DNA from: an uncultured Coriobacteriaceae bacterium | GTDB lineage: Bacteria; Actinomycetota; Coriobacteriia; Coriobacteriales; Atopobiaceae | Direction: 5' to 3' | Length of the DNA: 43,855 bases | NCBI GenBank assembly: GCA_902793465.1 | Contig: CADBDT010000023.1 | Coordinates: 1-43,855 of the forward strand | Part shown: positions 14,841 through 23,342 of the stretch, one piece after another | Layout: each line of letters opens with the position of its first letter | Numbering within the stretch: the stretch's first letter is position 1 | Made by a program: the position numbers and the translations under genes | The notes under the pieces: generated by a model | Seen by the model: only the letters and a program-made list of their open reading frames with translations | What the model was told of the DNA's origin: nothing | Databases searched by the model: none

Positions 14841-17800
14841 ATGGCGGAACGCCAAGACGAGAAGAGGCCGTCGCGGGCACGGCTGCGCCTGCGCGTGGCG
14901 GCCGTCATTCTTGCTGCCCTCAGCGCGCTCGTTGTTATTGCCACCTTTGGCAGGGGAGAGCCCCTTAACCCCTTGGTTCCCATACAGCTCAACGCGCCGA
15001 GCGTGGCCGACCATAACCAAAAGCACACGGTCATTGTGGATTCCGAGTCGCGGCGCGTGCTCATACTCAACAAGGACAACAAGCTTACGGGCATTATAAG
15101 CTGCGACGCTCTTAACGCGCCCATAGAGGCGGTTACCGACGTATGCGTAGCGGACGACATAATATACATCGCGGGCGTGCAGTACCAAAAAGACAGCACG
15201 GTAATCGTTCGCGAGCGAGTGGTTGCATACGACTCTCGCGGAAGGTCGTCGACGATCGTATACGACAAAGAGGTTGACAACGAGGGCATACCCTCCATCC
15301 GTTCGATGGACAACATCGACAGCGATGTTTACTTTGTTATGGTTACTGACAGCGAGAAGCAGCTGTCAAACGGTCAGACGGGCTCCGACGTTAAGGTGTA
15401 TCGTGCCAATCGCAGCGAATGCGAGGAAGTGGTAAACGAGACCATAGACCTGCCGGGAGTCTACGACATTGGCTACAGCGCTCGGTCTAGCTACTACGCC
15501 ACCATTAGCGAACGCGGTGTGTTTAACGACACCTACGGATTTAATACACGCGCTGCCGCTCAAACGCTGCAGCAAGGTGGCGCCGCAGAAAAGACCGTGA
15601 CCAACGCGGCCAAGCAGGCCCAAGACGGGCAGGAGATTCCCTATTTGGGCGAGCGCATGTTTACTTCGCTCGATATTACGAACGACGGCACGGTTGTGCT
15701 GTACGACGACAGCGCGGGATCCGTCTGCATCCTCGACAAGGACGGTGAGCTTAAGACCACCCTTAAGTTGGAAGGATATGGGTGCGTACACATAAACGAC
15801 AACCACATTACGATGTGCTCTCGCAACAGCAACGCCGTGTCCTATATGGAGCTTTCCAGCACAGAGCCAACCACCATTACGTCCGTGCAGCTTGGGCCGC
15901 TACTCACCTCTGTGGGGAGCATGGTGCTAATCTGCCGCGTGTATTTGGTTGCGTTTATTGTTGTGGCGCTCGTGCGCAAAATACGCTCGGTTCTGGCAAC
16001 GGGAAACACCGAGGGCATAGGGCCGCTGTTTGCGTCCATTGCCGTGGTGTCGGTGGTAATGCTTGCCATAGGATATCTGTCGTACGGGTCGTATCAAACC
16101 ACGCGCCAAACGCGCGAGAGAGAAATAAGCGTCTTTGCGGACTACCTGGACGTTATGTCCACGGAGCTGAGCGAAAGCATGATGAAGTGCAGCGATCGCA
16201 ACGTGTACCGAAAAAACAACGAGACGCTTCTGGACGCCTACTACAACATGCTGCAAATAGAGCTCAAGGTGGGCGGGCTCGTAAACGCCGCAACAAGCAA
16301 TGGGGTAGGGACCTATGCCATCGTTTACGGCAGGGACAACAAGGGCGTCTTTTATCTAAGCGACAGTACCAACGAGCACATTATGGGCAGTACGGCCGAC
16401 GGAAAGTCCAAGGAAGAGGTAGAGAAGGTCTTCGAAACAAACGATGCGGGAACAGACATACACCGTGGCACCACGCTGCGTGACGCTACGCAATACAGGT
16501 TGGTGCGCATTCCCGTGTCCGAATCCGAAAGCACCGCGGGGGTCATTGAGATTGGCAGCCGCATACGCTCCTTTGAGTCCTCCGTCATGCGCGATCTTGC
16601 GCAGCGGATCCTTGCCGCGCTCGTAATGGTGCTGGTGGTGTACCTTTCGTACGTGGAGCTGCGCGCCTGCGCAAGATGCTTTATCTCGTATACGGTGCTC
16701 AAGCATCACCACGATGCCATTGCGGTGCTCACCAGGCCCTTCTCGTTCTTTATAACCATGCTCTCCAGCATCGACTCCGTAATGACAGCCCTTATCGCGC
16801 GGTCCCTTATTGGGTCTGCGGGCGTGGAAAGCAACGCGGCCTGGCTTGCCCTGCCTGCGGTAATGCTGGGCGTTGGACTTGCTGCAGGCCAAGCGATCTA
16901 CAGCTATTACGGCTCGCGCGTCCTTATACAGAGGCTTATGAGGCGCGGGGCCATATTTATGGTAATCGCGGCCATCTTTGCTGCCGTGGTGGTGTGGTTT
17001 GGCAACTTTTGGCTCTATTGTCTTGCCAAGTTGCTTATGGCCATACCCTTTGGACTGCTGTACACGCTTACGTACTCCCTGCCTCGCCGTGCGGATACGG
17101 ATGAGGTTCGCGAGCTTGCGGCTGGCGGAATAAAGCGAACCGACACCTCGGCAGCTGCGTTGGGCACGGTACTGGGTGGCTACGTTGCCCAAGCGCTGGG
17201 CAACGCATGGGTATATGTGCTCGTGGCCGTGGTGGGCATTGTAGTGGTTGTTATGGCCACACGAGTGCTGCCACGCACCGAGCATCCGCTGGAGCACAAC
17301 GTCCGTTCCACCAAATCGCATCGCGAGGCGCTGTTCAAGCTCCTTACGAGCAAGACCACCGTCCCCATCATTCTATTTATTATGCTCCCATCCATTCTTT
17401 CCGCAGGGTACAACTCGTTTATCTTCCCGCTGTTTTCTGCAAACCTCGGATTGCAGACGTCGGCCATCAACAACCTGTTTGTACTTGGCCAGCTTGTGGT
17501 GTTCGTTTGCATCCCTGGCATCGAGAGGGCGGAGGGGCATTACGACAAGTGGCGCGTGTGCGGAACGGCAATTGCCCTTATGGCCGTGGTCTTTTTGCTC
17601 TTCTCGTTTAACACCACGCTGGTGTGGGCTGTGGTTACCATTGCCCTGGTTGGCGTGCTGTGCAAGAGCTCCGATGGCTGGAAGGCCATGTGGCCGAGGT
17701 CTGCCAAGGCCAACGGGCTTACCACGGGATTTGCCACAGGCACCATGTTTGCCGTGCGAAGCGTGCTCCTTATTGTGCAGCCGCTTATTCTGGGCGCCCT

Positions 17801-17957
17801 TCTTATGGTGGGCGACAAGGTGCCTCCCATTGTGCTCGGAGTTGTTTGCGCAGTTTGCGCAGTGCTGTTCTTTGTTACCACGCGCAACTCCGCGCTTGCC
17901 CCCCACGACCATTTGTCGCTGGAACAGGAACTCATGCCCGAAGAGGAACTGCAGTAG
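14841..17957 (+). CDS. Large membrane protein: extracellular sensor regions fused to an MFS-like transporter domain
   Basis: This 1038-residue protein has an unusual architecture. TM1 (about 18-37) precedes an extracellular region of about 310 residues with repeating beta-strand patterns (HTVIVDSESRRVLILNKDNK, then VVLYDDSAGSVCILDKDG) suggestive of a beta-propeller. Two TMs (about 357-380 and 395-415) follow. Next is a second extracellular region (416-590) resembling a small Cache domain, ending in VRIPVSESESTAGVIEIGS. Another TM follows, and then some 12 hydrophobic helices to the C-terminus that look like a major facilitator fold. No enzymatic output domain is seen. The gene lies 145 bases after the c-di-GMP pair. 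A receptor using a transporter-like membrane domain, or a transporter gated by a sensor, is inferred only. GGGGGTG precedes the ATG. Confidence 0.75.
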   Translation: MAERQDEKRPSRARLRLRVAAVILAALSALVVIATFGRGEPLNPLVPIQLNAPSVADHNQKHTVIVDSESRRVLILNKDNKLTGIISCDALNAPIEAVTDVCVADDIIYIAGVQYQKDSTVIVRERVVAYDSRGRSSTIVYDKEVDNEGIPSIRSMDNIDSDVYFVMVTDSEKQLSNGQTGSDVKVYRANRSECEEVVNETIDLPGVYDIGYSARSSYYATISERGVFNDTYGFNTRAAAQTLQQGGAAEKTVTNAAKQAQDGQEIPYLGERMFTSLDITNDGTVVLYDDSAGSVCILDKDGELKTTLKLEGYGCVHINDNHITMCSRNSNAVSYMELSSTEPTTITSVQLGPLLTSVGSMVLICRVYLVAFIVVALVRKIRSVLATGNTEGIGPLFASIAVVSVVMLAIGYLSYGSYQTTRQTREREISVFADYLDVMSTELSESMMKCSDRNVYRKNNETLLDAYYNMLQIELKVGGLVNAATSNGVGTYAIVYGRDNKGVFYLSDSTNEHIMGSTADGKSKEEVEKVFETNDAGTDIHRGTTLRDATQYRLVRIPVSESESTAGVIEIGSRIRSFESSVMRDLAQRILAALVMVLVVYLSYVELRACARCFISYTVLKHHHDAIAVLTRPFSFFITMLSSIDSVMTALIARSLIGSAGVESNAAWLALPAVMLGVGLAAGQAIYSYYGSRVLIQRLMRRGAIFMVIAAIFAAVVVWFGNFWLYCLAKLLMAIPFGLLYTLTYSLPRRADTDEVRELAAGGIKRTDTSAAALGTVLGGYVAQALGNAWVYVLVAVVGIVVVVMATRVLPRTEHPLEHNVRSTKSHREALFKLLTSKTTVPIILFIMLPSILSAGYNSFIFPLFSANLGLQTSAINNLFVLGQLVVFVCIPGIERAEGHYDKWRVCGTAIALMAVVFLLFSFNTTLVWAVVTIALVGVLCKSSDGWKAMWPRSAKANGLTTGFATGTMFAVRSVLLIVQPLILGALLMVGDKVPPIVLGVVCAVCAVLFFVTTRNSALAPHDHLSLEQELMPEEELQ

Positions 17958-18037
17958 GGTGTGCCGCTTGGGGATACTCCCCCTGCGGTACATTGCCCAC
18001 AATGTACCGCAGGGGGAGTATCCCCAAGCGGCACACC
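17958..18037. repeat. Intergenic long inverted repeat, family A copy 3 (perfect)
   Basis: A perfect 37-bp inverted repeat (17958-17994 with 18001-18037) with a 6-base loop starts at the base after the preceding stop codon. The arms read GGTGTGCCGCTTGGGGATAC... and contain GGGGATACTCCCCC. Unlike copies 1 and 2 it lacks the long central segment. No T tract follows, but the position and strength suggest a transcript end or barrier. Confidence 0.95.
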
Positions 18038-18039
18038 TT

Positions 18040-18074
18040 GCGAACCCAAGGACTGTCCCCACTTTGTGGTTCGC
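18040..18074. repeat. Short hairpin related to family C (half unit)
   Basis: Outer stem GCGAACC/GGTTCGC (18040-18046 with 18068-18074) encloses AAGGACTGTCCCCACTTTG. That matches one arm of the family C elements at 26849 and 34787. It sits directly behind the family A palindrome, which shows that the families occur side by side. Confidence 0.75.
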
Positions 18075-18091
18075 TCGCGTTCTGGTATAAG
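18064..18091 (+). promoter_or_regulatory. Possible promoter for prfA
   Basis: TTGTGG (18064-18069) and an extended -10 TGGTATAAG (TATAAG 18086-18091) with a 16-base spacer lie 57 bases before the prfA ATG. The -35 overlaps the family C hairpin. Moderate match only. Confidence 0.4.
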
Positions 18092-18148
18092 CAGCTGCAA
18101 TCGGTGGTATCCTTTTACAGTTAAACTCTCGCAGCAAGAGGAGCACTT

Positions 18149-19216
18149 ATGGGAGAAAAGCTACAGCAGCTCATAGCGGCATACGAGGAGCTGGAAAAAA
18201 AGATGGTCGATCCCGCGGTGGTTAGCGACCCCAAGGAGTACGCGCGCATTGCAAAGGAGCATGCTAGTCAGGCCGAGCTGGTGGCCAAGGCACGCGAGTA
18301 CCTTACCGCGCAGGACGACATAGAGGTTGCCAAAGAAATGCTTCACGAGGAAACCGACCCCGACGAAAAGGCCATGTTGCAGGACGACATTGCCGCCAAC
18401 GAGGCCAAGCTTCCCGAGCTGGAAAACGAGATCAAAATAATGCTGATCCCGGGTGACCCCAACGACGAGAAGGACACCATTGTGGAGATTCGCGGCGCCG
18501 CAGGCGGCGACGAGGCTGCCATCTTTGCGGGCGACCTGTTTAAGATGTACGAGCGCTTTGCGGCGAGTCATCGCTGGAAGATCGAGGTCTTCTCGTCGAG
18601 TCCCAGCGAGGCTGGCGGATTTAAGACCATTGAGTTTAAGGTTTCTGGCGACAAGGTCTACTCCGTTATGAAGTACGAGAGCGGCGTGCATCGCGTGCAG
18701 CGCGTTCCCAAGACCGAAAGCCAGGGCCGCATTCAAACGTCCACGGCAACCGTGGTCGTTCTGCCCGAGGCCGACGACATAGAAATCGACCTTCCGGCCG
18801 AGGATCTGCGCATAGACACGTACTGCTCCAGCGGACCTGGCGGTCAGGGAGTAAACACCACCTACTCCGCCGTGCGCATTACGCACCTGCCCACCAACAC
18901 CGTGGTGCAGTCGCAGGACCAGCGTTCGCAGATCCAAAACCGCGAGGTGTGCATGCAAATGCTGCGTGCTCGCCTTTACGAGATGGAGCTGGAAAAGCAG
19001 CAGGCCGAGCAGGGTGCCACGCGCCTGAGCCAAATTGGTCACGGAAACCGCTCCGAGAAGATTCGCACGTACAACCAGCCGCAGGACCGCGTAACCGACC
19101 ACCGCATTGGCTTTAACGGCACGTACAACGGCGTGCTTTTGGGCGATACGCTGCAGGGCCTTATTGACGCCCTTGCTGCTGCCGAGCGTGCGCAGAAGCT
19201 CGCCGAGGCGGTGTAG
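18149..19216 (+). CDS. prfA: Peptide chain release factor 1
   Basis: Cytosolic RF1 recognises UAA and UAG and triggers peptide release. The 355 residues match the family length. The GGQ catalytic motif is at 231-233 within SSGPGGQGVNTTYS. The stop-codon-reading tripeptide is PKT (187-189, in RVPKTESQGR), where E. coli has PAT. The helical N-terminal domain and RGAAGGDEA are also clear. ATG 18149 has GAGGAG seven bases upstream. prmC, which methylates the GGQ glutamine, begins 7 bases after the stop, the classic pairing. Confidence 0.98.
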   Translation: MGEKLQQLIAAYEELEKKMVDPAVVSDPKEYARIAKEHASQAELVAKAREYLTAQDDIEVAKEMLHEETDPDEKAMLQDDIAANEAKLPELENEIKIMLIPGDPNDEKDTIVEIRGAAGGDEAAIFAGDLFKMYERFAASHRWKIEVFSSSPSEAGGFKTIEFKVSGDKVYSVMKYESGVHRVQRVPKTESQGRIQTSTATVVVLPEADDIEIDLPAEDLRIDTYCSSGPGGQGVNTTYSAVRITHLPTNTVVQSQDQRSQIQNREVCMQMLRARLYEMELEKQQAEQGATRLSQIGHGNRSEKIRTYNQPQDRVTDHRIGFNGTYNGVLLGDTLQGLIDALAAAERAQKLAEAV

Positions 19217-19223
19217 GACTCTC

Positions 19224-20105
19224 GTGGCCGCCGAAATCTGGACGGTTAAGCGCATACTCAACTGGACAAAGGGCTTTTTGGAGCGTAAGGGCGACGAGCA
19301 TCCGCGGCTTTCGGCCGAATGGCTGCTGTGCAACGCAACAAACATGACGCGCGTGGAGCTCTACGTAAACTTCGACAAGCCCCTTACGTCTGGCGAGCTG
19401 GACGTAATGCGCGATGGGGTGCGGAGGCGCGCCGCTGGCGAACCTTTGCAGTATGTTACCGGCGAGATGCCCTTTAGGCACATAGTTATGCGTTGCGAGC
19501 GCGGCGTTCTTATTCCTCGGCCAGAGACCGAGGTGCTGGTGGACGCTGCGCTTGAGGGCTTGGACGCCCGGGAATCCGAGGCGCCCCTAGTGCTGGAGAT
19601 TGGCACGGGCTCGGGCTGCATTGCCCTTTCGCTGGCTTCGGAGCACGAGGGTACGCGCGTAATTGCCACGGACCTTTCGCCAGAGGCGGTGGCCTTGGCA
19701 ACCCGCAACCGCGATGCGCTTAACCTTGCGGGGTGCGTGGACGTGGTGGAGTGCGACATGGCGTCCAGCGTGCCCGACGCGCTAATGGGCAGGTTTGACC
19801 TGCTGGTATCCAATCCGCCCTACATTCCTACCGACGTGCTTGAGCAGGAGGTTCCGGCCGAGGTCAAGGACTTCGAGCCGCCGCTGGCTCTTGATGGGGG
19901 AGAGGACGGCCTGGACGCGTTCCGTCGCATTTTGGAGCTGTCGCCTGCGGCCCTTGCGCCCGGCGGCTGGCTTTGTGTGGAGCTTTTTGAATACAACGTC
20001 CACGATGCCGCCGACCTCGTGCGCGCCGAGCCTGGCTGGGCGCAGGTGGAAGTCCGCGAGGACCTTACGCATCGTCCACGCGTGCTCGTTGCCGTACGAG
20101 CGTAG
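19224..20105 (+). CDS. prmC: Release factor glutamine methyltransferase
   Basis: Uses SAM to N5-methylate the Gln of the GGQ motif in release factors. It has 293 residues: a small helical N-terminal domain, then a Rossmann methyltransferase with EIGTGSGCIALS near 125-136 and the diagnostic NPPY at 197-200. The open frame extends back into prfA, but GTG 19224 is the sensible start: it follows the prfA stop by 7 bases and has AGGA just upstream. It is co-transcribed with prfA. In many Gram-positive genomes tsaC follows directly; here an opposite-strand Rpn gene intervenes. Confidence 0.96.
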   Translation: MAAEIWTVKRILNWTKGFLERKGDEHPRLSAEWLLCNATNMTRVELYVNFDKPLTSGELDVMRDGVRRRAAGEPLQYVTGEMPFRHIVMRCERGVLIPRPETEVLVDAALEGLDARESEAPLVLEIGTGSGCIALSLASEHEGTRVIATDLSPEAVALATRNRDALNLAGCVDVVECDMASSVPDALMGRFDLLVSNPPYIPTDVLEQEVPAEVKDFEPPLALDGGEDGLDAFRRILELSPAALAPGGWLCVELFEYNVHDAADLVRAEPGWAQVEVREDLTHRPRVLVAVRA

Positions 20106-20152
20106 CGCAAGGTCCTCTTCGAGAGCTCAGGGGATGGTCGGTTTCCGAAGGC

Positions 20153-21112
20153 CTATAGGCTTGCCGAGATCTCCTTTGCGTCGAACCCGAATAGGTGTGA
20201 TGCCTCTTCGAGCCCAATGGACCCATTGCGTACCATCTCAGCCGCTCGTAGCAAAAAAATGCTGCGCTGCTCTTTCGCACCCTGCTCCAAGCCCTGCTCC
20301 AAGCCCTGTTCCAAGCCCTGCTTCATGCCAGCCGCTTCGCCAGCTGCATAGCCGTCTTCCTCTGCCTCCCGCCGCAAAAGATCGCGATACTTCTCCTCGT
20401 CCCACTCCTCGAGGAACATGGGAATCACCTCCGCACGGTACTGTCTTAGAAAAGGCTCAAGAACACCCTCGTCAATGCAGGTTAGAACGGCATAGTGCAC
20501 GGCCTCTTCGCGTGAGAGTCCCTGCGATGCATATGCGCGCGTGAGGGCAACAAAGTGGGCGTAATCCGCGAGCGTTTTGCACGCCTTCAACAGCTCGGCA
20601 TTGTGTCCCTCGTTAACGTTGAGCACTATGGCCGTTAGCTCGGCGCATGAATCCTTCGGACCACTGCGAAAAAGGTCGGTAAGATGCAGCTCCTCACGAT
20701 CCGGCGCGTCGGCAGGACCTGCATAGAACACATAGTAGTGTGGTGCGGGAAGCGAAAGCCTCCGCGAGCTGTACTCGCTCAGATTATACAGGTCGAGGTA
20801 TTTGCTATAGAGCTGCGCAAGGTAGATGAGTCCTCGTAGTGGCATGTTGGGGTTACGGGTGCTTTGGTGCTCCCAGAGCATAAGCTCCGCATCCACTAGG
20901 AAGGAGACATCATTCTTGCGTCCCATATATATGGCACCCTCTACAGTCGTAAAAATGAGCTCTTCGGGATCGCTGCAATTTCCACCAAGCGCGTTGTATA
21001 GCGACATGGTGTTTTCCTTAAAACGCTCGTCTCCAAAGAGCCGCTTGAACAGTGTGTCCTTGTGCATGCGATTTTCCTTGTAGTCGTTGCGATCAGCTGG
21101 CGTCTCAATCAT
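20153..21112 (-). CDS. Rpn-family recombination-promoting nuclease (PD-(D/E)XK transposase-like)
   Basis: A 319-residue protein of the Rpn/YhgA-like family, DNA endonucleases that in E. coli promote RecA-independent recombination. It begins with the family hallmark HKDTLFKRLFGDERFKE. The nuclease core has D68 and E81-x-Q83 (LMLWEHQS). Near the C-terminus there is a GLEQ triplet repeat (GLEQGLEQGLEQGAKEQ), a variable linker typical of the family. ATG 21112 follows AAGGAG by 8 bases; the frame stays open upstream but crosses the promoter. The gene interrupts the conserved prmC-tsaC neighbourhood on the opposite strand, so I infer it is a later insertion. The promoter carries two LexA-like boxes. 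Confidence 0.9.
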   Translation of the reverse strand: MIETPADRNDYKENRMHKDTLFKRLFGDERFKENTMSLYNALGGNCSDPEELIFTTVEGAIYMGRKNDVSFLVDAELMLWEHQSTRNPNMPLRGLIYLAQLYSKYLDLYNLSEYSSRRLSLPAPHYYVFYAGPADAPDREELHLTDLFRSGPKDSCAELTAIVLNVNEGHNAELLKACKTLADYAHFVALTRAYASQGLSREEAVHYAVLTCIDEGVLEPFLRQYRAEVIPMFLEEWDEEKYRDLLRREAEEDGYAAGEAAGMKQGLEQGLEQGLEQGAKEQRSIFLLRAAEMVRNGSIGLEEASHLFGFDAKEISASL

Positions 21113-21144
21113 ACCCCGACTCCTTTCCTTTGGTTGTGAGGATG

Positions 21145-21173
21145 AGTATAACAGAACAAAAGTTCTAATGCAA
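21145..21173 (-). promoter_or_regulatory. Promoter of the Rpn gene
   Basis: On the minus strand TTGCAT (21173-21168) and TATACT (21150-21145) are separated by exactly 17 bases, 33 bases before the ATG. The spacer contains the palindrome AGAACTTTTGTTCT, so a repressor bound there would block RNA polymerase. Confidence 0.7.
21153..21166. promoter_or_regulatory. LexA/SOS-like box 1 (GAAC-N4-GTTC)
   Basis: AGAACAAAAGTTCT is a perfect GAAC-N4-GTTC dyad, the core of the Gram-positive SOS box (consensus CGAACRNRYGTTYC). It lies between the -35 and -10 of the Rpn promoter. LexA control is inferred. Confidence 0.5.
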
Positions 21174-21180
21174 CTAAAAA

Positions 21181-21194
21181 CGAACAAATGTTTT
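21181..21194. promoter_or_regulatory. LexA/SOS-like box 2 (CGAACAAATGTTTT)
   Basis: CGAACAAATGTTTT matches the Bacillus-type SOS consensus at 13 of 14 positions by eye (only the final base differs). It lies just upstream of the -35 of the Rpn promoter, centred 28 bp from box 1. Confidence 0.5.
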
Positions 21195-21374
21195 GTTAAG
21201 GTGCGTGGAAATACAAATACTGACTGGCGTCCGTTAAGCTGGGTTCTAAGCGAAAAGCCTATTAAGATACAGCCCTGCAAGGAATTAAATCGTGTGGGCG
21301 TAAGCCCCTTGCATATCCTATGGCTTAGAATGTGTATGAAGGAAAACGAATAAAAGAGCGAGGCGAGAGGTTGC

Positions 21375-22019
21375 ATGGGCAAGGTATTGTTGGTGGATCA
21401 GGATTGCCCGCAACGCGGCGTACTGCGCGAGGCCGAGCACGTGCTTTGTGCGGGGGGCGCGCTGGTAGTACCTACCGACTCGGTGTATGGCATAGGTTGC
21501 GCGGCGACGCCAAATAACCCTGGTCACGAGCGAATCTTTAGCATTAAGCTTCGCGAGCGCTCGCAAACGCTCCCTTGGCTTGTGGCCGACCCTGCCGACC
21601 TCGCAACCTACGGCAAAGACGTTCCCGCTTGGATGGAGCAGCTGGCGCGCGAGCTGTGGCCTGGCGCGCTTACGCTGGTGGTTGCGGCAAGCGATGCCGT
21701 TCCCCCCGAGTATCGCGCCGCAAACGGCACCATTGCCCTGCGCGTACCCGACTCCAACCTAGTGCGCGCTTTGGCTCGCAAGGTGGGGCCGCTTGCAACT
21801 ACCAGCGCAAACACGCATGGCCAGGCGTCTGCCACAAGTGGTGCGAGCGTCGAGAAGCGCATAGTGCAGGAGGCCGACCTTACGTTGGACGCGGGGCCCG
21901 CGCCGCTTGCCATTGCCAGTACCATTGTGGGCTGCGAGGCGGGCGCGATGCGCATATACCGCGAAGGAGCAATACCCGCCGCAACAATAGAGAACATTTC
22001 TGGTCAAACGAGCAGGTGA
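21375..22019 (+). CDS. tsaC: L-threonylcarbamoyladenylate synthase
   Basis: TsaC/Sua5 makes threonylcarbamoyl-AMP from Thr, bicarbonate and ATP, the first step of the t6A37 modification in ANN-decoding tRNAs. It has 214 residues: the short form without the Sua5 C-terminal domain. Family marks are VPTDSVYGIGC (32-42), the KLRERSQ substrate loop, the ELWPGALT motif and SANTHGQ. GAGAGG precedes ATG 21375. The stop overlaps the ribosome binding site of the next gene, so the two are coupled. The prfA-prmC-tsaC grouping is standard apart from the inserted Rpn gene. Confidence 0.95.
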   Translation: MGKVLLVDQDCPQRGVLREAEHVLCAGGALVVPTDSVYGIGCAATPNNPGHERIFSIKLRERSQTLPWLVADPADLATYGKDVPAWMEQLARELWPGALTLVVAASDAVPPEYRAANGTIALRVPDSNLVRALARKVGPLATTSANTHGQASATSGASVEKRIVQEADLTLDAGPAPLAIASTIVGCEAGAMRIYREGAIPAATIENISGQTSR

Positions 22020-22024
22020 TACGC

Positions 22025-23293
22025 ATGATTCAAGACATAGCGCCACGCAGGCTGGCAAACGAGTACCACGGAAATGCGACGCCCCAGCAAGACGACCTTG
22101 TACTGTTTGTGCGCGGCCAGGAGGTCGCCGTGCGTCGCGTGGGTGCCAAGGAGTTTTGCCTCCCACGCGTGGGGGAGTGCGAACAGGCCGACGCCCAGCT
22201 CACCTATCTGTTTTCTCTCGACAACCATGCCTGCTGGCTGGCGCCCGAATGCGGAACGGCCGTGCCGCCTGCGGGCTACGAGCTCGTTCACAACCGTGCG
22301 CTTCGCATGGAACATCGCGGCCCCCGCGAGCTCATGTACGTGGTTTACACAGCGGTCCACCTGGCCGATTGGTACGCAAAAAACAGGTATTGCGGCGCAT
22401 GCGGCAGCGCGATGGAGCATCATCCAGCCATGCGCGCAATGCGTTGCCCGTCCTGCGAAAACACAGTGTTTCCGCGCCTGAACCCAGCCGTAATCGTGTG
22501 CGTGTGTGACCCCGAGCGCAACAAAATAGTCCTCACGCGCTACGCCGCCGGACGCTATGCTCCCATAGACGCACTGGTGGCGGGCTTTGTGGAAATAGGT
22601 GAGACCGTGGAGGACTGCGTGCGTCGAGAAGTGCGCGAGGAGCTAGGACTCGAGGTTAAGAACATCCGTTACTACAAGTCGCAGCCATGGGGCGTGGCGG
22701 GCGACATCCTAAGCGGCTACTGGTGTGACGTGGACGGCGACCCCACCATCCATCGCGATGCCTCCGAGCTGGGTCGTGCGGTGTGGGCTGGGCCCAACCA
22801 GATTCCCGGCCAGCCCGACGACCTTTCTCTTACCAACGAGATGATGTGCCTGTGGCGCAACCTCCATCAAACGCCGCAAGCCGGAAAGTACAGCTTCTAC
22901 GGATGGCAGTCGGCCGACGTCCTGGACGCGCAAGGCCGTACCCCGCGCGATCTCTACGACCAGCTCTTGGGCTTGTGGTGCGCCAAAACCTGCGCGCCAC
23001 GCATGCGCGATTCCTGGAGCGAGCAAAACCCAACGCTCGGACAATGCTCCATAACGGCGTTTCTTGCACAAGACCTCTTTGGCGGTGAGGTGTATGGCGT
23101 TCCGTTGGGCGATGGCAACTATCACTGCTTTAACGTGGTTGGCTACTGTGTGTTTGACCTTACGAGCGAGCAGTTTGGCAACCGCGCGCTGGACTACGGT
23201 AGCGCCGTTTTGCAGTCGCGCGAACAGCACTTCCAAAAGACCGAGAAGCGCGAACGCTACGAACTGCTCCGCAACATGCTAAAAAGCCAATAG
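22025..23293 (+). CDS. NudC-type NAD(H) pyrophosphatase fused to a YunG-like domain
   Basis: A 422-residue protein. Residues 1-285 match NudC-type Nudix hydrolases, which cleave NADH or NAD caps. They have a zinc ribbon (C123, C126, C141, C144) and a complete Nudix box from G187 (GFVEIGETVEDCVRREVREE). The SQPW motif that marks NudC is present (219-222), but the residues after it (GVAGD) differ from the usual PFPxS. Residues 295-422 form a second domain (CAPRMRDSW, PTLGQCSITAFLAQDLFGG, GDGNYHCFN, DLTSEQFG) resembling YunG-family proteins, normally free-standing and of unknown role. The open frame continues upstream inside tsaC. ATG 22025 is chosen for the AGGTGA site that overlaps the tsaC stop. 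Transcribed with tsaC. Confidence 0.88.
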   Translation: MIQDIAPRRLANEYHGNATPQQDDLVLFVRGQEVAVRRVGAKEFCLPRVGECEQADAQLTYLFSLDNHACWLAPECGTAVPPAGYELVHNRALRMEHRGPRELMYVVYTAVHLADWYAKNRYCGACGSAMEHHPAMRAMRCPSCENTVFPRLNPAVIVCVCDPERNKIVLTRYAAGRYAPIDALVAGFVEIGETVEDCVRREVREELGLEVKNIRYYKSQPWGVAGDILSGYWCDVDGDPTIHRDASELGRAVWAGPNQIPGQPDDLSLTNEMMCLWRNLHQTPQAGKYSFYGWQSADVLDAQGRTPRDLYDQLLGLWCAKTCAPRMRDSWSEQNPTLGQCSITAFLAQDLFGGEVYGVPLGDGNYHCFNVVGYCVFDLTSEQFGNRALDYGSAVLQSREQHFQKTEKRERYELLRNMLKSQ

Positions 23294-23342
23294 CGGCTCT
23301 GGGCAACTGTCAGGGTTTTATGACGACGCCACTCCTGTTTAA

